Numbered from the stretch's first letter, positions 49,951-59,642 are shown. The stretch: 64,000 nucleotides of DNA from Paenalcaligenes niemegkensis (GCF_022230885.1 NZ_JAKGCT010000004.1:868001-932000); one strand, 5' to 3'. Notes: generated by a model from the sequence alone, not told the origin. Made by a program: numbers and translations.

Positions 49951-50864
49951 CAGGCGTCTCCCTCTGCTGGAAAAGAGGCAGGAGCGCAGGACTGGGCTAT
50001 GCGAATAATACGTAAAACCTGATTTGAATAGAAACACGGTTTAAGAGGGTGCGAACCCAATTGAGTACTGGCTACCAAGGCTTGTACAGCCTCAGTAAAA
50101 CTGCTGCTGATACTAAAGCTGGCAGTAATGGGAAGATCTACGTCAACCGCCCAGTGCTCGGTGTCGAAGGTCCAGTTGTTCTCGTTGGCCCATCGATGCA
50201 AGACACGGCGTAAATTTTGATCGTCAGGGCTGGCCTGGTAGTAGGTTTCAGCAATGACCGCTTCAGGAATATTCTTGTCAGGCCGTGCAGCGTTAGGTTC
50301 GATGTGAGTCTCTGCAGGGGCGTGCGAAGTAGAAACCTGGGAAATCAGAGGCAGCGCTGAGCTTTCAGTTGGAGCGACGATAGGGCTATGGTCGTTGAGC
50401 ACCGGTATGGTAACGGGCAGTACTGACACCTTCGCTAAGGATAGGGCCTCCTCTTTTTGCGTTGCCGCCGAGCGGATCTGCGACTCCGCTAGATGCCTGG
50501 CGTCTTCCAGATATGCCCACGCCTGATACTCACCACTTTGAAACTGTAAGGCTTTGGCATCGGTATCGATCACCCAATAACCGCCATGCTGCCGTGGACT
50601 GAAAGGTGAGCGATTATTTAAAGCCAGCTCAGTTATGACGGGCGGTACCTGAGCTGCAGCGTATTGCAACCACACTTGTTTCTCGGAGCTAAAAATGTGC
50701 AGAGGAGCAATGTACTGATCCCCGACCAGATGCCAATCAAAATTGAAACGATTTGACGCATGACTGGATGCCACACTACCCAGATCGTCCCACCATGATG
50801 TGTTGTTTGGCGCAGCACATGCGCTTAATGCAGCGCATGCGCCCAGTACCCCCAGCGAACCCAC
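49950..50864 (-). CDS. PilL-like lipoprotein with C-terminal TcpQ-type domain
   Basis: First gene of the pilus operon. The reading frame extends to a TTG at 50894, but the terminator T run (50877-50884) would lie inside it, so I prefer GTG at 50864 (304 residues). A lipobox LSAC follows a short hydrophobic stretch. The N-terminal part (about 35-120, FDWHLVGDQYIAPLHIFSSE) faintly resembles VirB9/TrbG-type beta domains; the C-terminal 80 residues (RRVLHRWANENNWTFDTEHW, then a region with SFTEAVQALV) look like the TcpQ/PilL domain that docks secretins. Family assignment is moderate and rests partly on place before pilN. Confidence 0.68.
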   Translation of the reverse strand: MGSLGVLGACAALSACAAPNNTSWWDDLGSVASSHASNRFNFDWHLVGDQYIAPLHIFSSEKQVWLQYAAAQVPPVITELALNNRSPFSPRQHGGYWVIDTDAKALQFQSGEYQAWAYLEDARHLAESQIRSAATQKEEALSLAKVSVLPVTIPVLNDHSPIVAPTESSALPLISQVSTSHAPAETHIEPNAARPDKNIPEAVIAETYYQASPDDQNLRRVLHRWANENNWTFDTEHWAVDVDLPITASFSISSSFTEAVQALVASTQLGSHPLKPCFYSNQVLRIIRIAQSCAPASFPAEGDA

Positions 50865-50876
50865 ATACTTTGCCCC

Positions 50877-50914
50877 AAAAAAAATAGCACTCAATGAATT
50901 ACATTGAATGCTAT
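50877..50914 (-). terminator. Rho-independent terminator directly upstream of the pilus operon
   Basis: Stem of 13 pairs with one mismatch, left TAGCACTCAATG (50885-50896) and right CATTGAATGCTA (50902-50913) plus a flanking A/T pair, spacer AATTA; on the minus strand followed by eight T (50884-50877). It ends the ugpB transcript but stops only 13 bases before the pilL-like GTG. Confidence 0.85.
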
Positions 50915-50921
50915 GTTCTGT

Positions 50922-50946
50922 CAGTCTGGCGACGGGCGCCAGACTG
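50922..50946 (-). repeat. Perfect 10-bp hairpin between ugpB and the pilus operon
   Basis: CAGTCTGGCG (50922-50931) / CGCCAGACTG (50937-50946), loop ACGGG, no T run. It lies between the ugpB stop and the terminator at 50877-50914; it may be a stabilising 3' hairpin or part of a switch with that terminator. Confidence 0.8.
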
Positions 50947-50974
50947 GGATGTACGCATGGAGCTAGTTGTCGCG

Positions 50975-52273
50975 CTACTTGGTATTTGCCAGCTTATTTG
51001 CCTCACTGGCAGCCAGGCGAAGCGCAGTCACCGCAGGCTGCTTACCCTCAAGGGCGTTCTGCAGCGTTTGATTGAACATGGCCCGGATTTGATGATAATT
51101 ATGGACCTTGAACCCCTTGGTCGTGTTCTCGGGGTTTTTCTCATAAATTGCCACCAGGTCGCGCCAGTTTCCAAGGTCTTTATAGTACTTTGCGTCGGTG
51201 ACCTCAAAAGCTTCCTTGGTTAAAGGCAAATAACCGGTGGACTGATACCAGGACGCGGACGCAGGAGCCGACGCTAACCAGGCCATAAACTGGGTGGTGG
51301 CCTTATCCTGTTCAGCACTATGGCCCTTGGTAGCCCAAAGCCCGGAGCCGCTTACAAAAGGACTGCCAGGCTGCGCAGCCACTTCCGGATAGTAAGGCAG
51401 TCCGGCCAGCGAGTAATTAACCTTGGAATCGTTGCTTAACTGGCCAATATTGCCTGAGTTGGATAACAGAACTGCACACTCCCCCGCCGCAAAGCGCGTT
51501 ACCGACTGCGGACCGAACTCGGGACCAACCATGATCTCGCTGCGTACCCAGCTGATCATGGTCGAGAGGTGCCGGATATACAAGGCGTCGAAATCGAAAC
51601 CAGCTTTAGCCTTCGAGCTACCTGCGTAAAACTGCTTATTTACAGCAGCCAGATTCTCGAGATTAATAGACACCGGCTGATCTGAGGTTAAAGGGCAGCG
51701 CCGCGATCCGTTGTTAGCCAAGGTAACCAGCTGTGCCTGCAGATCGTGCCAGGCGCGAGAGGGCTCTGTAGGAACAATGCCTGCCTTCTTAAAGGCATCA
51801 AGGTTATAAAACATCACGGGGATTTCAGCCATTAAAGGCAAGGCAAGCATGCGCCCCTTGGCATCATGCATGAAGTTGTTGGCCGCTGGTAAAAACCAGG
51901 TACCCGTCTTGATGGGTGACTTTGCGGTCAAGGTGTAGAGCGGTAGCACGTATGACCGCTGCGCTACATCATCAAGGCCAGAGGTCTCGCCCAGCTGGAA
52001 TAAATTAGGACGATCTTTAGCCTGGGCGGCTGTTAGAGCTTGATCAAGCTGTGCCTCGTCACCAAAGGCCCGAAGCTTGACCGTAACTTCTTTTTGACTC
52101 CGGTTGTAGTCAGAGACCAGCTTCTCGAAAACTTTTTTATTGTAATCAGGAAGCGAGTGCCACACTTGTACGTCGGTAGCTGCCCATGCTGCCGAACTAG
52201 CGCTCAATAAAAAAGCGGCACCAAGGTAAAAGCTTAATGCACGGGGAGCAGATAAATAGCGAGATTTATTCAT
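50975..52273 (-). CDS. ABC-transporter periplasmic binding protein, UgpB-like (glycerol-3-phosphate type)
   Basis: Periplasmic solute-binding protein of the family 1 (MalE-like) type, closest by eye to UgpB. ATG 52273 starts a clear Sec signal peptide (MNKSRYLSAPRALSFYLGAA with cleavage after ASSAAWA), followed by TDVQVWHSLPDYNKKVFEKL, the UgpB-like start of the mature chain. Length 432, near E. coli UgpB (438). In this sequence the frame is open through dadA, so a DadA-UgpB fusion of 852 residues is predicted, but a buried signal peptide argues for a separate gene. No permease or ATPase genes (ugpAEC) are nearby. Confidence 0.85.
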   Translation of the reverse strand: MNKSRYLSAPRALSFYLGAAFLLSASSAAWAATDVQVWHSLPDYNKKVFEKLVSDYNRSQKEVTVKLRAFGDEAQLDQALTAAQAKDRPNLFQLGETSGLDDVAQRSYVLPLYTLTAKSPIKTGTWFLPAANNFMHDAKGRMLALPLMAEIPVMFYNLDAFKKAGIVPTEPSRAWHDLQAQLVTLANNGSRRCPLTSDQPVSINLENLAAVNKQFYAGSSKAKAGFDFDALYIRHLSTMISWVRSEIMVGPEFGPQSVTRFAAGECAVLLSNSGNIGQLSNDSKVNYSLAGLPYYPEVAAQPGSPFVSGSGLWATKGHSAEQDKATTQFMAWLASAPASASWYQSTGYLPLTKEAFEVTDAKYYKDLGNWRDLVAIYEKNPENTTKGFKVHNYHQIRAMFNQTLQNALEGKQPAVTALRLAASEANKLANTK

Positions 52274-52280
52274 GAACGAT

Positions 52281-53533
52281 TCAGCGCAAAAAGGAAACTC
52301 TGCCTCGGGTTGGCGCCCGGCAATGATATCAGCCAAAGCCCGTCCAGAGCCGACCCCAAGAGTCCATCCCAAGGTTCCATGACCTGTATTCAAATACAGA
52401 TTACGAACTTTGGTTTGGCCGATGAGGGGAATATTTGATGGCGTTGCAGGTCGCAAGCCAGACCAAAACTGAACATTATCAAAATCGAGCCCACTTGGGA
52501 ACAACTCTTGCGTTTGCTTTACTATTGAATTGCAACGTTTAGTGTTTAACGCCCTTGAAAAACCACTTAATTCAGCAGTGCCCGCTACCCTCAAGGCGTT
52601 TCCGAAACGCGAATAGACTGTTTTGTTAGCCGAATCACTTAAGCTGACCTGGGGCGCCTTGTCGCTGTCGGTAATCTCAAAAGTCGCTGAATAACCCTTG
52701 GCAGGATACACATGGCAGGGAATGCCCAGCGGCGTGACCAGCTGCGACGAGTATGCCCCCATGGCAACCACTACCGCATCTACAGCCAATTCACTGTAAC
52801 TGCCGTCGGTATCAATTAGCTGGACTAACTTTATTTCACCACCCTCAGCGCGTAGGCGGGTAACTTGAGTTGAAAATCTAAAAACAGCACCTGCCATCCG
52901 GGCTCGTTCAGCCAGCGCACAAGTAAAGGCATAGGCATCGCCGGATTCATCGTCAGCGTTGTAATCGCCCCCGGCAATTTTTTCTCGTACCGTAGCCAGG
53001 GACGGTTCAAGTGCAACGACTTCATCTGCATTCAAAATTCGCCGCTCAACACCCAGGTCGCGCATTGCATCTGCCATTTCCTGAGCTTCGTCCATCCCGC
53101 GAGCGTCTCGGTAAAAGTTCAGGATACCTTGCTCTACGCAATGATAATCGATGTTCAAATCAGCGCGCATATGCTGCAGCGTCGAGCGGCTGAATTCAGC
53201 CAGCCGCACCAGCGCCCGTACATTCGGTTCGAAACGGGAAGGCAGGCATTCAGTTAGAAAGCGTACCCCCCATGCCCATTGCTTTGGGTCTAGCGAGGGC
53301 CTGAACCATAGCGGTGCATTATCTTTCACTAGCCAGCGTGCCAGTCTCCAGGGAGCTTGCGGAGACGCCCAGGGTTCAGCGTACGAAACTGAGACCTGTC
53401 CGCCGCTCGCGCGCGTTGTTTCTTGGGCAGGCCCTGGCTGGCGATCAATGACGACCACCTCGTGGCCGTCTTGCTGCAACCACCACGCCGTCGATACCCC
53501 GATAATCCCACTGCCCAATACCGCAATTTTCAT
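52281..53533 (-). CDS. dadA: D-amino acid dehydrogenase small subunit, stop codon probably lost to a 1-base deletion
   Basis: FAD-dependent membrane-associated dehydrogenase that deaminates D-amino acids (D-alanine best) and feeds the respiratory chain. The N-terminal dinucleotide fold IAVLGSGIIGVSTAWWLQQD and the C-terminal substrate/FAD part LRPATPSNIPLIGQTKVRNL, NTGHGTLGWTLGVGSGRALA are typical. The frame runs into the downstream gene; one extra base in AAAAA at 52288-52292 makes it end FPFLR-TGA at 52281, giving 417 residues (DadA is usually 416-434), seven bases before the ugpB start. Confidence 0.93.
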
Positions 53534-53599
53534 ATTTATATTCCTACGTGTAATGCAAGGCGGACACGCCTGAAGCCGTTTGCCCCGGCCGCTCTGCTT

Positions 53600-54633
53600 C
53601 TAGGCAAGATCGGCTTCGGAAGTAAAAGCATCAGCATAGTAAGCCTCATCAGCAAGCTGGCACCCGTGGACAAAATCTTTGCGGGCGCTCTCGACCATGG
53701 CTGGCGCACCACATGCATAAACATCATAGGCAGAAAGATCGGGCAAGTCTTGCATGACAGCATGGTGCACAAAGCCAGTACGTCCCAACCAGTTGTCATC
53801 AGCAGTAGCTTCAGAAATTACCGGTACATAGCTAAAGCCAGGGATGCTTTGGGCCCACTGCTGAGCTAATTCGTGCATGTATAAATCTTTGGGTCTGCGT
53901 CCACCCCAATACAGAACCACCTCACGCTTTATGCCCTTATTTTGCATATGCTCGACAATGGCTTTAATGGGAGCAAAACCCGTTCCGCTGGCCAGCATCA
54001 CGATAGGCTTAGCGCTATCTTCGCGCAGAAAGAAAGACCCGAGGGGGCTTCAACGCGCAAGATCTCACGTTCTTTCATTTGCGTGCTTCCCACACCAAAG
54101 ACATGATCAGTAAAAGCACCACCAGGCAAATGACGAATATGCAGCTCAGCAATATTTTGCTCATTTGGGGGTGTCGCCATTGAATAGCTGCGTCGACGCC
54201 CGTCACGCATAATGAACTCAAGATACTGACCCGCGTAGTAGTACAAAGGGCTGGATGCCGGCAACTGCAGTTTAACCACCATCACATCGTCGTTTAACTT
54301 CTCCAGACCAATGACTCTGGATGGCAGTTTCCGAACCTGAATGTCGCTGGCCACCTGAGCCTGGTGCGACTCTACAATCATATCTGAAGCAGGAAAGACC
54401 TGGCAAAGCAGCGTATAGCCTTCAGCCAGTTCCTCAGCATCCAAAATATGCCCTGGAGCCTCTCCGGCTTCGAAATCGCCCTCAATCACTTTAGCTTTAC
54501 AGGTAGAGCACGCGCCTGCCCGACAACTATAGGGAAGCACAATTTTAGCATCCAGGGCAGCGTCCAAAAGTGTTTGCCCCGCTTGTACCGAAAACTCCAA
54601 GCCCGATGGCTGCACCGTAACCTTAAAACTCAT
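53600..54633 (-). CDS. 2Fe-2S ferredoxin-type NAD(P)H:flavin oxidoreductase, frameshifted
   Basis: Electron-transfer protein with three domains: N-terminal plant-type ferredoxin (residues 1-90; Cys in LPYSCRAGACSTCKAKV and YTLLCQV), FAD-binding barrel (about 100-205; RRRSYSMATPP and HIRHLPGGAFTDHVF) and NAD(P)-binding domain (MLASGTGFAPIKAIVEHM, YACGAPAMVESARKDF). This is the order of CDP-6-deoxy-hexulose-3-dehydrase reductase (AscD) and of several oxygenase reductases. One extra base in GGGGG at 54043-54047 joins the two frames as VEAPLGSFFLREDSAKPIVM and gives 344 residues, the family length. The electron acceptor is unknown; neighbours give no hint. Confidence 0.87.
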
Positions 54634-54707
54634 AGCAAATATCTTCTTATTAAATCGTTGTGGCAGGCTCCTGCAGCCATACCAAAAAAATCAGTTCAAA
54701 CCCAGCG

Positions 54708-57013
54708 CTACTCTACCCGCTCTATTACAGGATGCATAACTCGGGTATTTAGCGTCTTTCCTTTACGAGCGCGCTTGGCCCGGTAAACCTCGAGTTCAGC
54801 CAAGCCCAGCACCTCAGTCGTTTCCCGTCGTCGATAAACCCCAGTGACCTGCATACCATTTGGTCCGATAGCCGCCCATTGAGAAAGGCGATCATCGGGA
54901 TCCAGGCCCATCAAGATCGTGCCCCGGCCACCTGCTGCCATCTGCCGCAGTTCGGGAATGTCCACCACCATGAAACGCCCATTTTTACTTAAGAGCGCAA
55001 TCGCCGTGTCCGTCTCTTTCAAAGCCAGTGGCTGTAATAGCCGATCGCCATCAGGCACCGTCACGAACTGTTTGCCGGCCCGTTGACGCGTAGACATATC
55101 TCCTAGCGTGCTTATGAAGCCGTAACCACTGTCTACACCCAGCAAGTAACGCTGCTTAGCGGACCCAGCCACTATATGCCGAAACGGCGCGGCAGGATTG
55201 ATATCCGCCATGGCCGTGATGGGCTGCCCGTCACCTCTTCCCGAGGGAATGCTCGCGGCGGCCACTGTGTAGGCGCGGCCATCGGAGCCTAGAGCCACGA
55301 CATCCTCTGTGCTGCGGCATTCAATGGCCGCCTGAAAGCCGTCGCCCGTCTTGAAGGTCAGGCTTTCAAGATCAAGACCATGCCCCTGACGGCGGCGCAG
55401 CCAGCCTTTGTTCGAGACGATGATGGTTACTGGCTCGTCGAGCACTTTTACTTCCAGAACGGCTCGCTCAGCCTCTTCAATAACGGTTCTGCGTTCGTCG
55501 CCATAAGTCTTGGCATCAGCTTCGATTTCTTTGATCATCATGCGTTTGAAAGCTGCTTTACTATCAAGCAGCTGCTGTAGCTTTGCTTGCTCGGCCCTCT
55601 GCTTGCTGAGTTCTTGCTCGATTTTAAAGCCTTCCAGACGAGCGAGCTGACGCAAACGCATTTCGAGTATATCTTCAGCCTGGCGCTCTGAAAGACTGAA
55701 GCGTTCCATCAGGGCAATACGCGGTTCATCTGCTTCGCGGATCGTCTGGATGACCTCATCTACGTCGAGGTAAACCACCATTCTTCCCTCAAGGATGTGA
55801 ATGCGGTCTGAAGCTTTATCTAATCTGAATTGGGTGCGTCGGCGCAATGTATGACTGCGAAACTGCAACCACTCATTGAGCATTTCCCGAAGGGTACGCT
55901 GCCCCGGCCTACCATCAATACCGATGCTTACCAGATTAAGCGTGCTGTTCCCTTCCATGCCCGTGTGAGCGAGTAGCGTATTGACGAAATCCTGACGGTC
56001 AATGCGGCTGCTTTTAGGCTCGAACACCAGCCGGATGGGAGCATCTTTCCCCGACTCGTCACGCACGGCATCCAGCAAGCCCAGCAACAAGGCACGGGTT
56101 TGCTGCTGCTCCGGGGTCAGAGCCTTGCGTCCTGTACGTACGCGGGGGTTCGTTTTCTCTTCGATTTCTTCAAGTATCTTTTGTGTCGACGTGCCCGGCG
56201 GCAACTCGTTGACGACAAGTTGCCACTGGCCTCTGGCCATTTCCTCAAAAACCCAGCGTGCACGAACCTTGATGCTGCCACGTCCCGTGCTGTAGATTTG
56301 AGCCAGTTCTTCACGGCTGGAAATAATTTGTCCGCCCCCGGGAAATCCGGTCCGGGAACAATGTCGAAGAGCTCGCTATCAGTAATGGCCGGATCTTTAA
56401 GCAGCGTTACGCAAGCGTGGGCGACTTCCGTGAGGTTGTGCGGCGGGATCTCAGTAGCCATCCCTACGGCGATACCCGACGCCCCGTTTAACAGCACTAC
56501 TGGAAGACGGGCGGGCAACAATACGGGCTCTTGCTGGGAGCCGTCGTAGTTCGCCGAAAAATCGACCGTTCCTTCATTTAATTCATCAAGCAGCAATTTG
56601 GCGAATGGTGTCAGGCGTGCTTCCGTATAGCGCATCGCCGCTGCATTATCCCCATCACGTGACCCAAAGTTACCCTGGCCATCGACCAAGGGGTAACGCA
56701 GGCTGAAATCCTGGGCCATGCGCACCATGGCATCATAAGCGGCCTGATCACCATGCGGATGATACTTACCCAGCACGTCCCCCACGACCCGGGCAGACTT
56801 TACCGGCCTCGCTCCTGCCGCTAAACCCATTGCCTGCATGGCATAGAGAATGCGTCGCTGCACCGGCTTCTGTCCATCGGAGACATCGGGCAGAGCGCGT
56901 CCCCGAACCACTGATACTGCGTAATCCAAATAAGCTTGTTCGGCATATAAGCCCAAGCTCAAGCCTTCATCGCTCTCGTCTTGTGCAAACAGGCCGTTTT
57001 GTACGGTATCCAT
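54708..57013 (-). CDS. parC: DNA topoisomerase IV subunit A, frameshifted
   Basis: Breaks and rejoins DNA to unlink daughter chromosomes. The N-terminal part has the [12 protein letters not shown] start, [20 protein letters not shown] (the quinolone region with wild-type-like Asp/Gly around HGD) and the active-site Tyr in [13 protein letters not shown]. The frame breaks in CCCCC at 56335-56339; one extra base gives [20 protein letters not shown] and then [20 protein letters not shown], joining to the coiled-coil and C-terminal domain, 768 residues in all, a normal ParC length. Pairs with parE 36 bases upstream, so this is ParC and not GyrA. Confidence 0.94.
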
Positions 57014-57049
57014 AATGCGTAATCTTTATCGTTAATGTGGCCGCGGCCG

Positions 57050-59011
57050 TTAGACGTCAATGTCGGCTAAATTGCCTTTTTCCTCAAGCCATGTACGGCG
57101 TTGTGCCGCTTCGCCCCGTCCCATCAGCATGTCGAAGATGGTTTCAGTACCTTTCAAGCCAAGATCTCCGTAACGTACAGGCAACAGGCGGCGTGTATCA
57201 GGGTTCATCGTCGTATCCCAAAGCTGTTCGGCGCTCATCTCGCCCAAGCCCTTAAAGCGGCTAACAGACCACTGGGACTCTTTAATGCCTTCTGAACGCA
57301 GCTTGTCTTGTGCTCCCTCAAGCTCGGCCAGATCCAGGCAATAAATTTTACGGGCGGCACGCTTGCCCACTGCCGGGACATCCAGCCTGAATAAGGGCGG
57401 GCGTGCTACAAAAATATTGCCTTCTTCGATCAGCCTGGGGAAGTGCTTAAAAAACAAGGTCAGCAATAACACCTGTATATGAGAGCCATCTACGTCGGCA
57501 TCCGACAAAATACAAATGCGGCCATAACGCAGCCCAGAAAGGTCAACTGTATCGCCTGGTCCGTGAGGGTCAACGCCAATCGCCACTGACACGTCGTGAA
57601 TTTCCTGATTGGCAAATAGCCGGTCTTTATGCACTTCCCACGAGTTCAGCACTTTACCCCGTAGCGGTAAAATGGCCTGGTAGGATTTGTCACGCCCCAT
57701 TTTGGCAGACCCTCCAGCCGAGTCTCCCTCAACCAGGAATAGTTCAGTGCGCGTGACATCCTGAGACTCGCAATCAGTAAGCTTACCTGGTAATACAGCC
57801 ACGCCTGAGCTCTTACGCTTCTCGACGCGCTGAGCCGAGCGCGCCCGTGCCTGCGCATGCTTAATCGCGTAATCAGCCAGTTTCTTTGCCGTGTCAACAT
57901 TAGCGTGAAGCGTCAGCTCGAGTGCATTCCTTACAAAAGCACTGATCATGCGTACGGCATCACGACTATTAAGGCGCTCTTTAATTTGACCCTGAAATTG
58001 AGGATCAAGAATCTTCGCAGACAATACGAAGCTAGCTCGTGCAAATACATCTTCAGGCAATAAGCGAACGCCCTTGGGTATGAGGCTGTGCAATTCCGCA
58101 AAGCTTTTGACAGCGTTAAACAGCCCATCTCGCAATCCGGCTTCGTGGGTTCCACCAGCCGAGGTTGAAATCAAATTCACGTAAGACTCACGTACCACCG
58201 CACCATCAGCAGTCCAGGCGACTACCCAATGAGCCCCCTCGCCTTCGGAATAGTCATCATCATCGGCGGGGGCATACTGCTGACCTTCGAATAACGGAAC
58301 AATGTAATCAGGCTGCTCAAGTGTTTCTTCGAGGTAACCACGCAAGCCGTTCTGATAGCACCATTCGCGGCTGTCACCGGTTTTCTCGTTAGTCAGTTGA
58401 ACCGTGACACCGCTGAGCAACACCGCCTTGCTACGCAAGACGTGAATGAGTTCACCCATGGGAATGGCTGGCGAGTCAAAATACGTGGCATCGGGCCATA
58501 CGCGAACCCGAGTCCCGGTGTTGCGTCTGCCCACCTTTGACACTTCGTGCAAAGGAGTAATGACGTCGCCCCCTGAAAACACAATCAGGTGCGTCGCCGC
58601 ATCACGCTTGACTTCGACTTCGAGCCGCGTGGACAGAGCGTTGGTAACCGACACACCAACGCCATGCAAGCCGCCCGAAAAGGCATAGGCTCCGCCATCT
58701 TTTTTGTCGAACTTACCGCCCGCGTGCAAACGCGTGAACACAAGCTCGACCACGGGTGATTTTTCTTCTGGATGTTCGCCGACAGGAATACCGCGGCCAT
58801 TATCTTCGACTGAGATACTGCCATCGGTGTGGAGACAAACTTTCAGTAGGTTAGCGTGACCTGCCAAGGCCTCGTCGGCAGCGTTGTCGATGACCTCTTG
58901 AAGTATATGAAGTGGATGATCGGTGCGGGTGTACATGCCCGGGCGCTGACGCACCGGCTCTAGACCCTTGAGTACCCGGATGGAGCTTTCGTCGTAGTTA
59001 GGAATGGCCAA
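57050..59011 (-). CDS. parE: DNA topoisomerase IV subunit B
   Basis: ATPase subunit of topoisomerase IV. The 653-residue protein has the GHKL ATPase domain (LQEVIDNAADEALAGHA, VEDNGRGIPVGEHPEEK, GGLHGVGVSVTNALST), transducer domain, and the TOPRIM domain with VEGDSAGGSAKMGRDKS and ILSDADVDGSHIQVLLLTLF, ending in the short ParE tail. Length and the N-terminal IRVLKGLEPVRQRPGMYT separate it from GyrB (about 800). Upstream of parC; divergent from trxA. Confidence 0.96.
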   Translation of the reverse strand: MAIPNYDESSIRVLKGLEPVRQRPGMYTRTDHPLHILQEVIDNAADEALAGHANLLKVCLHTDGSISVEDNGRGIPVGEHPEEKSPVVELVFTRLHAGGKFDKKDGGAYAFSGGLHGVGVSVTNALSTRLEVEVKRDAATHLIVFSGGDVITPLHEVSKVGRRNTGTRVRVWPDATYFDSPAIPMGELIHVLRSKAVLLSGVTVQLTNEKTGDSREWCYQNGLRGYLEETLEQPDYIVPLFEGQQYAPADDDDYSEGEGAHWVVAWTADGAVVRESYVNLISTSAGGTHEAGLRDGLFNAVKSFAELHSLIPKGVRLLPEDVFARASFVLSAKILDPQFQGQIKERLNSRDAVRMISAFVRNALELTLHANVDTAKKLADYAIKHAQARARSAQRVEKRKSSGVAVLPGKLTDCESQDVTRTELFLVEGDSAGGSAKMGRDKSYQAILPLRGKVLNSWEVHKDRLFANQEIHDVSVAIGVDPHGPGDTVDLSGLRYGRICILSDADVDGSHIQVLLLTLFFKHFPRLIEEGNIFVARPPLFRLDVPAVGKRAARKIYCLDLAELEGAQDKLRSEGIKESQWSVSRFKGLGEMSAEQLWDTTMNPDTRRLLPVRYGDLGLKGTETIFDMLMGRGEAAQRRTWLEEKGNLADIDV

Positions 59012-59178
59012 AGTGATCTCTAGCTAAATGCAGGTTAAAACAAGTATTTTACGAATTGTAGTCAGATACCCAAACCACGACTCGCGCAGAAAGGCAACTG
59101 CCACTACAATGAATATAATTCTACGGGTACAGGTGGCGCCAAAAAACAACACACTGCCGCCCCAGACCCAACATAGAA

Positions 59179-59211
59179 TACATTGAACTCAATGTAAGCA
59201 TGTTCTATAAG
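59179..59211 (+). promoter_or_regulatory. trxA promoter with overlapping palindrome
   Basis: TTGAAC (59183-59188) and TATAAG (59206-59211) are exactly 17 bases apart, 35 bases before the trxA ATG: a plausible sigma-70 promoter. A perfect palindrome TACATTGA-AC-TCAATGTA (59179-59196) covers the -35 box, and an outer pair ATAGAA (59173-59178) / TTCTAT (59203-59208) brackets it up to the -10. This looks like an operator for an unknown regulator. Confidence 0.6.
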
Positions 59212-59245
59212 ATTCTCCTACTTAATTTTATATCCCTTATCCCCC

Positions 59246-59572
59246 ATGAGCGATTCTATTAAACACGTATCCGACGCCTCCTTTGATGGCGACGTTCTAA
59301 AAGCCAGCTTACCGGTACTGGTTGATTACTGGGCTGCATGGTGCGGTCCTTGTAAAGCGATTGCACCATTACTTGATGAAGCTGCTGAAACATTTAAAGG
59401 CCGTGTTATCATTGCTAAAGTTAATGTCGATGAAAATCCGGAAACAGCAGCTAAATTTGGTGTGCGCGGTATTCCCACCCTGATGCTGTTCAAAAATGGT
59501 GAAGTATCCCAAACGAAAGTGGGTGCCTTGAACCGGTCGCAACTTAACGCCTTTCTCGACGAATCCCTATAA
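59246..59572 (+). CDS. trxA: Thioredoxin 1
   Basis: General cytoplasmic protein disulfide reductase. The 108-residue sequence has the normal length, the active site WCGPC (Trp32, Cys33, Cys36), the buried Asp in VLVDYWA and the cis-Pro loop [13 protein letters not shown]. The trxA-rho order is widely conserved; rho starts 70 bases later, probably on the same transcript. Confidence 0.98.
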   Translation: MSDSIKHVSDASFDGDVLKASLPVLVDYWAAWCGPCKAIAPLLDEAAETFKGRVIIAKVNVDENPETAAKFGVRGIPTLMLFKNGEVSQTKVGALNRSQLNAFLDESL

Positions 59573-59642
59573 ACTTACAAACAATTTCGCGCGGGCCTCT
59601 TCTGGGCTCGCCGCCGTTGGCTGAAACCCTTCTTTTCCTCTC

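Noticed and set aside
50864-50894. TTG at 50894 as the start of the pilL-like gene
   Set aside because: It would place the T run and half the stem of a strong terminator inside the coding sequence; GTG 50864 still leaves the lipoprotein signal intact.
50975-53533. A genuine bifunctional DadA-UgpB fusion enzyme
   Set aside because: A signal peptide and Met sit at the junction, a one-base change restores a stop just before it, and many similar one-base deletions occur in this window.
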